A stretch of DNA of 64,000 nucleotides from JACVRW01 sp963827065 (GTDB taxonomy: Bacteria > Actinomycetota > Thermoleophilia > Solirubrobacterales > Thermoleophilaceae): positions 186,001 through 250,000 of the forward strand of contig CAWGZM010000007.1 of the NCBI GenBank assembly GCA_963827065.1, given 5' to 3'. The translations under genes were made by a program, and so were the position numbers. Of the stretch, positions 58,929 through 64,000 are shown in pieces; position 1 is the stretch's first letter, and each line of letters begins with the position of its first letter. The notes under the pieces were generated by a model, which did no database searches, was not told where the DNA came from, and was given only the letters and a program-made list of their open reading frames with translations.

Positions 58929-60434
58929 ATGTCTTCCCAGCACTCAAGTGACAAGGGGGCCGCCGCGGTCGTCTCACCCCCCGCCGCGGCCGGCCCGCAG
59001 CCAGGCCAGCAGTGGGACGCGCGTCTCTGGGGCGCGCTCATCGTGCTCTGCGGCGTGCTCTTCCTCGACGGCCTCGACGTGTCGATGGTCGGCGTGGCGC
59101 TCCCCTCGATCGGCGCTGATCTCGACCTCTCGACGTCGTCACTGCAGTGGGTCGTCTCCGGCTACGTGCTCGGCTACGGCGGGCTGCTGCTGCTCGGCGG
59201 CCGCTTCGCCGACCTGCTCGGGCGCCGGCGCGTGCTGCTCGCCGCGCTGGCCGTGTTCACGGCCGCGTCGATCGTCGGCGGTCTCGTGAACGACGGCACG
59301 CTGCTCGTCATCACCCGCTTCCTCAAGGGCGCGGCGGCCGCCTTCACGGCGCCGGCCAGCCTCTCGATAATCACCACGACCTTCGCTGAGGGGCCGGCCC
59401 GCAACCGGGCCCTCGCGATCTACACCGCCTGCGGCGCCAGCGGCTTCTCGCTCGGCCTCGTCTTCGGCGGGCTCCTGACCGAGCTCGGCTGGCGCTGGAC
59501 GTTCCTGCTGCCCGTCCCGATCGCGATCGCGCTGCTGATCGCGGCACCGCGCGTCCTCGCCAAGGACGAGCCGGCGGAGGGCCCTCGGCGCGGCTTCGAC
59601 TTCGCCGGCGCGGCGACGATCACGGCAGCGATGCTGCTCTTGGTCCGCACCGTCGTCGAGGCTCCGGAGGCCGGCTGGAGCTCGCCCGAAACGCTGGGCG
59701 GGCTGGTCCTGGCGGCACTGCTGCTCGCGGCGTTCGTCGCGATCGAGCAGCGCTCGGCCCACCCGCTCGTGCGCCTCGGCATCCTGCGCTCGGGCACGCT
59801 CGTCCGAGCCAACCTCGGGATGGCGGCGGTGTTCGGCGCCTACGTCGCCTTCCAGTTCGTGGGCACGCTCTACCTGCAGCAGATGCTCGGCTGGTCGCCT
59901 GTCGAGACGGCACTCGCGTTCCTCCCCGGCGGCCTGCTGGTCGCGTTCGGAGCGCCGCGCATAGGCCCGCTCGTCGATCGCTACGGCACCGCCAGGATCA
60001 TTCTCGTGGGCGCGATCTCGTTCGTGATCGGCTACGCGCTGTTCCTGCGAATCGGCGAGACGCTGAACTATGCCGCGGTGTTCCTGCCGAGCATGATCCT
60101 CGTGGGTGTCGGGTTCGCGCTGTGCTTCCCGACGCTCAACATCCAGGCCACCGCCGGGGTTGCGAACCACGAGCAGGGCCTGGCCTCGGGGCTCGTCAAC
60201 ACGTCGTTCCAGGTTGGCGGCGCGATCGGACTGGCGATCGTCACGGCGGTCGTGAGCTCCAACACGAGCGGCACCGACGCCGCCTCGATGCTCGACGGGT
60301 TCCGGCCGGGGATCGCGGTGGTCACCGCGATCGCGGCCCTCGGCCTGGCGGTGGCGGTCGCGGGCGTGCTGCGCGAGTCGCGTGACCGCGGCCTCGCGGC
60401 CGTCGAGCCGCTCCCGGAGCGCGAGGCCGCCTGA
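58929..60434 (+). CDS. MFS drug exporter, DHA2 (EmrB/QacA) family
   Basis: A 501-residue 14-helix major facilitator. Motif A is GGRFADLLGRRRVL after the second helix, motif D1 is FLDGLDVSMVGVALPSIGADL in helix 1, and motif C (GLVFGGLLTELGWRWTFLLPVPIAI) marks an antiporter. It should exchange protons for a drug or other hydrophobic compound. The ATG was chosen because a TACTCT box ends 6 nt before it (leaderless); earlier ATGs in the same frame read through the regulatory region. Divergent from and probably repressed by the MarR protein. Confidence 0.9.
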   Translation: MSSQHSSDKGAAAVVSPPAAAGPQPGQQWDARLWGALIVLCGVLFLDGLDVSMVGVALPSIGADLDLSTSSLQWVVSGYVLGYGGLLLLGGRFADLLGRRRVLLAALAVFTAASIVGGLVNDGTLLVITRFLKGAAAAFTAPASLSIITTTFAEGPARNRALAIYTACGASGFSLGLVFGGLLTELGWRWTFLLPVPIAIALLIAAPRVLAKDEPAEGPRRGFDFAGAATITAAMLLLVRTVVEAPEAGWSSPETLGGLVLAALLLAAFVAIEQRSAHPLVRLGILRSGTLVRANLGMAAVFGAYVAFQFVGTLYLQQMLGWSPVETALAFLPGGLLVAFGAPRIGPLVDRYGTARIILVGAISFVIGYALFLRIGETLNYAAVFLPSMILVGVGFALCFPTLNIQATAGVANHEQGLASGLVNTSFQVGGAIGLAIVTAVVSSNTSGTDAASMLDGFRPGIAVVTAIAALGLAVAVAGVLRESRDRGLAAVEPLPEREAA

Positions 60435-60466
60435 GCCGGACGGCGGCCACTGGCATCATCAAGCCG

Positions 60467-60916
60467 GTGGCCGCCGTCGACGCCGTCGAGACCTATCTGG
60501 GCGAGCTCCCGGCCCTGCGGGCGCGGCGGCTCGCCCACGGTGAGTGGGGCCTGACCATCCCCGGTGAGGAGCTCGGCGGCGAGCCGCTCGACGTGGGCCT
60601 GCGGATCGCGGACGGCCTGCTGCGCGCGCAGGCCGTGGCCGTCCACGCGGCGGACTACCTCGACCCGTGGATGCTGCTCTGGTGGAACCGCCAGACGCGC
60701 GTCGTCCGCTTCGGCTGCAGTCGCTCGCGCGACATCTGGATCCACGCCGACCTCCCGGCGGCCGCTGTGGACGAGCGCGCGCTCGACCGGCTGCTCGGGC
60801 TGGTGGCCGAGGCGGCGGTCGCGGTTCGCTCGCACGCCGGCGCCGCCGGAACGGCTACTGCGCCGCCCGCCGGCCCCGGCGCGACGGCCTCTAGGCCGCC
60901 CGCAGACGCTCCCTGA
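60467..60916 (+). CDS. Hypothetical protein, YbjN-like
   Basis: A 149-residue soluble protein of unknown function. It has an alpha/beta pattern (VETYLGELPALRARRL, then GLRIADGLLRAQAVAVHAADYLDPWMLLWWNRQTRVVRFGC, then DIWIHADLPAAAVDERALDRLLGLVAEAA) reminiscent of the YbjN/sensory-transduction fold, followed by an Ala/Pro/Thr tail. The resemblance is weak and the function is a guess. The GTG start is 32 nt after the exporter. The last 26 nt overlap the convergent TPR gene. Confidence 0.5.
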   Translation: MAAVDAVETYLGELPALRARRLAHGEWGLTIPGEELGGEPLDVGLRIADGLLRAQAVAVHAADYLDPWMLLWWNRQTRVVRFGCSRSRDIWIHADLPAAAVDERALDRLLGLVAEAAVAVRSHAGAAGTATAPPAGPGATASRPPADAP

Positions 60917-61250
60917 AGGCCTGGTAGTCCTTGCGATCGGGCCGCATGTGCGCGGCCAGCGCCGCGTGGCGGCTCGCCTCGGCGCGGCGGCCCGTCTTCT
61001 CGAGGGAGCGCCCCAGGCAGAAATGCGCGTAGTCGTTGACCGGATAGCGCTCGACGAGCGCCGCGAACTCCTCCGCCGCCTGCTCGAAGCGCGAGGAGCG
61101 GAAATAGGCCCGCCCGAGCGCCTCGCGGATCGAGCCCTTGTCGGGCTCGAGCTGTCGCGCCCGCTCGAGCGGCACGGCGGCCGCCATGAAATCTCCGCGC
61201 TCGAGCAGCTCGCTGCCCTTCTTGAAGAGGTCGTACGCGCTCTCGCTCAT
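60891..61250 (-). CDS. Tetratricopeptide repeat protein
   Basis: A 119-residue protein consisting of about three TPR units (DLFKKGSELLERGDFMAAAVPLERARQLEPDKG, SIREALGRAYFRSSRFEQAAEEFAALVERYPVN, YAHFCLGRSLEKTGRRAEASRHAALAAHMRPD). It has no signal peptide, so it is a cytoplasmic scaffold or adapter. The ATG overlaps the coaBC stop. Its partner is unknown. Confidence 0.9.
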   Translation of the reverse strand: MSESAYDLFKKGSELLERGDFMAAAVPLERARQLEPDKGSIREALGRAYFRSSRFEQAAEEFAALVERYPVNDYAHFCLGRSLEKTGRRAEASRHAALAAHMRPDRKDYQAFRERLRAA

Positions 61251-62512
61251 GGCCTGTCCTCTACGGTACTGCGCCCACCGGCGCCAGTCCTCAGCTCCTG
61301 GACGGCGTCGAGGATCGCGCCGGCGACCTCCGTCTTCGGGGCGCGCCTGACCGGCCGCTCGCCGTCCGCGAGCACAATCGTGACCTCGTTCTCCTCGCTG
61401 TCGAAGCCGATGTCCGAGCGCGAGATGTCGTTCACGACGACGGCGTCGAGGCCCTTGCGCACAAGCTTCGCCCGCCCCCGTTCGACGGCGCCTCCGCCGT
61501 GCTCGGCAGCGAAGCCGACGAGCGTCTGACCGGGTCGCCGGGCTGCGGCGAGCGCCGCGAGGATGTCGGTGGTCGGCTCGAGCTCCAGCACGAGCCCCTC
61601 GCGTCCCAGCTTGGAGATCTTGCCGGCGTCGGGGGTAGCCGGGCGGAAGTCCGCGGGCGCCGCCGCCATCACCAGCACGTCCGCCGCCTCGAACTCGGCC
61701 TTCAGCGCGTTCTCGAGCTCCGCGGCCGTCTCTACCGCGATCGAGCGGACCCCGGCCGGGACCGGCAGCGAGACGTTCGCGCGCACGAGCGTGACGTCCG
61801 CGCCGCGCCGGACCGCCTCGTGCGCCAGCGCGAGGCCCATGCGCCCGGAGGAGCGATTGCCGACGTAGCGGACCGAGTCGATCGGCTCACGCGTGCCGCC
61901 GGCCGAGACGAGCACGCGCAGGCCGTCGAGCGGGCCGCCCACGGCGAGCGTCGCCTCGACCGCCTCCAGGATGTCGGCGGGCTCGGCGAGCCGGCCCACC
62001 CCCCACTCGCCGCGGGAGGCGAGGCTGCCGGTGCCGGGCGCGACGATGCGGGCGCCGCGCTCGGCCAAGAGCTCGAGATTGCGCTGCGTCGCCGGGTGCT
62101 CGTACATGCGGTTGTTCATCGCGGGTGCGACGACGAGCGGGGCGCTACCGGCCAGCGCCGCGCTCGTGAGCAGGTTGTCGGCGAGCCCGTGCGCCAGCTT
62201 CGCGATCGTGTTCGCGGAGGCCGGGGCCACGCACAGAGCGTCGGCGCGAGTGACCAGCTCGAGATGCGAGATCGGCGCGTGCTCAGGCAGCGGGTCGCCC
62301 GGGAAGGCTCCGCGCGCCGGGTCGGGCTCGAACTCGTCGACCAGCACGGGCGCGCCGGTCACTGCCTCGAAGGTGGCGCGGCCGACGAACTCGAGGCTCG
62401 TGCGGGTCTGGACGACGCGCACGGAATGGCCGGCCTTGGTGGCCAGGCGCACCAGCTCGACCGCCTTGTAGGCGGCGATCCCGCCGGTCACCCCGAGCAG
62501 GATTCGCGCCAT
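61247..62512 (-). CDS. coaBC: Bifunctional phosphopantothenoylcysteine decarboxylase/phosphopantothenate-cysteine ligase
   Basis: A 421-residue CoaBC. The CoaC half has the flavoprotein start RILLGVTGGIAAYKAVELVR, the PASANTIAKLAHG motif and PAMNNRMYEHPA. The CoaB half follows with VLVSAGGTREPIDSVRYVGNRSSGRMG and the AAEHGG and KLVRKGLDAVVVNDIS motifs. It catalyses two steps of CoA synthesis. The ATG lies 8 nt after rpoZ. The long open frame beyond it is a shadow of rpoZ and gmk. Confidence 0.95.
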   Translation of the reverse strand: MARILLGVTGGIAAYKAVELVRLATKAGHSVRVVQTRTSLEFVGRATFEAVTGAPVLVDEFEPDPARGAFPGDPLPEHAPISHLELVTRADALCVAPASANTIAKLAHGLADNLLTSAALAGSAPLVVAPAMNNRMYEHPATQRNLELLAERGARIVAPGTGSLASRGEWGVGRLAEPADILEAVEATLAVGGPLDGLRVLVSAGGTREPIDSVRYVGNRSSGRMGLALAHEAVRRGADVTLVRANVSLPVPAGVRSIAVETAAELENALKAEFEAADVLVMAAAPADFRPATPDAGKISKLGREGLVLELEPTTDILAALAAARRPGQTLVGFAAEHGGGAVERGRAKLVRKGLDAVVVNDISRSDIGFDSEENEVTIVLADGERPVRRAPKTEVAGAILDAVQELRTGAGGRSTVEDRP

Positions 62513-62520
62513 GGGAGGCC

Positions 62521-62748
62521 CTAGCGGTACCTGTACTTGATCTTGCCCGCCGCGATCTCCTCGAGGGAGATCTTCAGGTAGTTCTTCGAGCCCGTCTCCA
62601 CCATCGGCGGCGGGTACTCGTCGAAGGTCCCCTCGCCGAGGTTGTGGTAGTAGGAGTTGATCTGGCGTGCGCGCTTCGCGGACACCAGCACGCAGGCGTA
62701 GTGCGAGTCGACCTGCTCGAGCAGCTTGTCTAGACGGGGTTTGATCAC
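62521..62748 (-). CDS. rpoZ: DNA-directed RNA polymerase omega subunit
   Basis: A 75-residue omega subunit. It has the actinobacterial features: KPRLDKLLEQVDSHYACVLVSAKRARQINSYYHNLGEGTFDEYPPPMV and a C-terminal NYLKISLEEIAAGKI segment. It stabilises the beta' subunit. The GTG start overlaps the gmk stop (GTGA), giving the usual gmk-rpoZ-coaBC order. Confidence 0.93.
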   Translation of the reverse strand: MIKPRLDKLLEQVDSHYACVLVSAKRARQINSYYHNLGEGTFDEYPPPMVETGSKNYLKISLEEIAAGKIKYRYR

Positions 62749-63278
62749 AACGAGGACATGGTAGCGACCAGGTCCGTGAGCTCCTGCACGGCGCGTTCCA
62801 GATCGTCATTCACGATGCGGTGGTCGAACTCGGAGGCCGCCTCGAGCTCGGCTCGCGCGGCGGACAGCCGCCGCTCGATCTGGTCGGGCGAGTCGGCCGC
62901 CCGTCGCCGCAGCCGCTCCTCGAGCGCCTCGAACGACGGCGGCTCGATGAATATCTGAATCGCGTCGGGCAGCTCCTCACGTACCTGCCGGGCGCCCTGC
63001 AGGTCGATCTCGAGCACGATGCCGCGGGCCGGGCGCGCCAGCTCCGTGCGCAGCGTCCCGTAGCGATTCCCGGCGTACACCGCGTGCTCGATGAACTCGC
63101 CGGCAGCGACCCTGCGATCGAAGTCCGCCTCGCTCAGGAAGTGATAGTCGATTCCGTTGCGCTCGCCGTCGCGGGGCCTGCGGGTGGTCGCGGAGACGGC
63201 CAGCTCGAGGCCCGGAACCCGCTCCAGAAGCGCCTTTATGAGCGTGCCCTTACCGACCCCCGACGGGCCGGTGATCAC
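62745..63278 (-). CDS. gmk: Guanylate kinase
   Basis: A 177-residue GMP kinase. Walker A is GPSGVGKGT (near 4), the GMP-binding segment TTRRPRDGERNGIDYHF and GNRYGT are intact, and ILEIDLQGARQV marks the core. It makes GDP from GMP. The GTG start is the first canonical one; the family usually has four to six more residues (LILV-like) upstream, and CTG codons exist there, so the real start may be 4-5 codons earlier. The ribosome binding site is not evident. It lies 23 nt after mihF. Confidence 0.95.
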   Translation of the reverse strand: MITGPSGVGKGTLIKALLERVPGLELAVSATTRRPRDGERNGIDYHFLSEADFDRRVAAGEFIEHAVYAGNRYGTLRTELARPARGIVLEIDLQGARQVREELPDAIQIFIEPPSFEALEERLRRRAADSPDQIERRLSAARAELEAASEFDHRIVNDDLERAVQELTDLVATMSSL

Positions 63279-63301
63279 CAGGATCAGGGTGCCGTGACCC
63301 G

Positions 63302-63652
63302 CTATCGCCGCAGGTACGAGACGAGCTCGTTGCGCTGCCGCTCGGAGAGACCGCCGATCGTCTTGCTGGGCGAGATGCGGCAGTGGGTGAGAATCCGGTT
63401 CACCTTCACGCGGCCGTACTTCGGGACCGCCAGGAGCAGGTCGAAAACCTTGGCCGTTGCGAGGTATTCGGGGGGATTCAGGAGCAGCCCGTGGATCTGC
63501 GTGCGACCCGCTTTCAGATCGCGCTTGAGGCGTGCCCGGCGGGTGCGAATCTCGTTCGCGCGCTTGAGCGCATCCATCCGCTGGGTGAGTGAGCGCTCGG
63601 GGGCCAGACCCGCAGACTGAGTCTTCGCGGGCGAGTGGGGAGCGGCCGGCAT
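63302..63652 (-). CDS. mihF: Integration host factor, actinobacterial type (mIHF)
   Basis: A 116-residue nucleoid protein. The C-terminal ~80 residues (NEIRTRRARLKRDLKAGRTQIHGLL, KVFDLLLAVPKYGRVKVNRILTHCRISPSKTIGGLSERQRNELVSYL) follow the mIHF helix-two-turn-helix fold that binds and bends DNA; its place before gmk is typical. The ATG is chosen because TACTAT ends 8 nt upstream with no ribosome binding site. A GTG nine codons earlier would place that box inside the coding region. Confidence 0.9.
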   Translation of the reverse strand: MPAAPHSPAKTQSAGLAPERSLTQRMDALKRANEIRTRRARLKRDLKAGRTQIHGLLLNPPEYLATAKVFDLLLAVPKYGRVKVNRILTHCRISPSKTIGGLSERQRNELVSYLRR

Positions 63653-63660
63653 GGGCGGCG

Positions 63661-63666
63661 ATAGTA
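63661..63666 (-). promoter_or_regulatory. Putative -10 box of mihF (leaderless)
   Basis: TACTAT on the minus strand ends 8 nt before the mihF ATG, so the transcript would begin at or next to the start codon. No -35 is clear. Confidence 0.45.
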
Positions 63667-63679
63667 CACGCTCACTCAC

Positions 63680-63876
63680 GCCCCGCGAACCCAGAATCGC
63701 AAAAAATCGGCGAATTCGGCTGGACCTCGACCTGAGCTTTAGGCGGCTTTGGGGTGGTTAAGCGTTTTCCCAATGTTTGCAGGGGTTTTCACGACACCCC
63801 CGCCGACCGTCTTTTACAAGAGTGTGAACATCCCGCTATCTCCGAAAAAATGTCGCCGCGCTTTCACCCGTTTGGG
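63680..63876 (-). other. AT-richer gap upstream of mihF
   Basis: About 200 nt without a convincing gene, clearly lower in GC than the rest of the window, with runs of A/T. A GGGGT/ACCCC stem with a nine-base loop near 63782-63800 could be a weak terminator for the partial gene to the right. The rest presumably holds upstream regulatory sequence of mihF. I recognise no RNA gene. Confidence 0.45.
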
Positions 63877-64000
63877 TCACGACCCCGCCGAGCCGTGGGG
63901 CACGCGCCGTTTTGGACGGCCCCGGCCACCGAGATCGGCCAGCTCGGATGCCACCCGGCGCCCGGCTGCGGGGTCTCTGAAGCTCTCTGTCCCCACGGCG
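63877..64000 (-). CDS. Possible 3' end of an upstream gene
   Basis: One minus-strand frame stays open from the window edge to a TGA, encoding roughly 40 residues with the ending SELADLGGRGRPKRRVPHGSAGS. The composition is plausible for a coding C-terminus, and pyrimidine genes often precede mihF, but I cannot identify the protein. It may not be a gene at all. Confidence 0.25.
   Translation of the reverse strand, partial: AVGTESFRDPAAGRRVASELADLGGRGRPKRRVPHGSAGS

Noticed and set aside
63840..64000. Plus-strand frame starting at an ATG near 63850
   Set aside because: No ribosome binding site and the Pro/Arg/His-rich composition is not protein-like; the minus frame is slightly more plausible but still weak.

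Overview
This is a chromosomal, housekeeping-dense stretch of a high-GC actinomycete. GTG and TTG starts are common, most adjacent genes overlap by 1-4 nt, and the gene content is actinobacterial: a mIHF homologue, DUF3052 and DUF1206 proteins, an actinobacterial-type LexA box at recA, and RNase J together with RNase Y. The DapL lysine branch, the long-chain-alcohol-oxidase-like GMC enzyme and the secreted decapeptide-repeat protein point to class Thermoleophilia (Solirubrobacterales-like). That placement is inferred from gene style; no rRNA gene is present to confirm it. I see no tRNA, rRNA, CRISPR array, insertion sequence or prophage.

Layout. 1-7.7 kb (minus strand): hflX, a DUF429 protein, dapL, dapF, a secreted penicillin-acylase-family hydrolase and miaA. 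8.1-9.6 kb (plus): a proline-rich surface protein and an RsbW-like anti-sigma kinase preceded by a coupled mini-ORF. 9.8-13.1 kb (minus): a PAP2 phosphatase/lipid kinase/DUF1206 operon and a secreted SOD/CHRD-like protein. 13.5-18.7 kb (plus): a lipoprotein binding protein, a degenerate GGDEF protein and a 1073-residue MshEN/coiled-coil protein translationally coupled to it. 18.7-31.4 kb: miaB, rny, recX, recA, two small enzymes, pyrD, a frameshifted thpR, cinA, a RodZ-like protein and ftsK (minus), with an MmcQ/YjbR gene divergent from miaB. 31.5-34.4 kb (plus): a two-component system coupled to the secreted repeat protein. 34.4-53.7 kb: mostly minus-strand information processing (RNase J, dapA, dapB, M16 protease, pnp, rpsO, ribF, truB, nrnA, rbfA, infB, ylxR, nusA, rimP) with a VKOR/DsbA redox pair and peroxiredoxin genes among it. 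53.8-60.9 kb: an accessory block with an alcohol oxidase/aldehyde dehydrogenase pair under a divergent TetR regulator, dtd, and a MarR regulator divergent from an MFS exporter. 60.9-64 kb (minus): mihF, gmk, rpoZ, coaBC and a TPR protein.

How the genes work together. dapA, dapB, dapL and dapF outline the short aminotransferase route to diaminopimelate, but this DapF lacks both catalytic cysteines. rimP-nusA-ylxR-infB-DUF503-rbfA-nrnA-truB-ribF is a near-continuous overlapping operon preceded by a leader hairpin with a U-tract, a candidate attenuator. At least eight genes (hflX, miaA, miaB, the YjbR gene, the response regulator, marR, the MFS gene, mihF) carry a -10-like hexamer 6-9 nt before the start codon and no ribosome binding site, which suggests frequent leaderless transcription.

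The most novel-looking locus is the GGDEF-like/MshEN-coiled-coil pair at 14.6-18.7 kb: an apparent c-di-GMP receptor domain attached to a very long helical rod instead of a secretion ATPase. Next are the cysteine-less DapF, the zinc-finger-like tail on NusA, the ylxR gene with no normal start codon, and the response regulator/kinase/repeat-protein trio.
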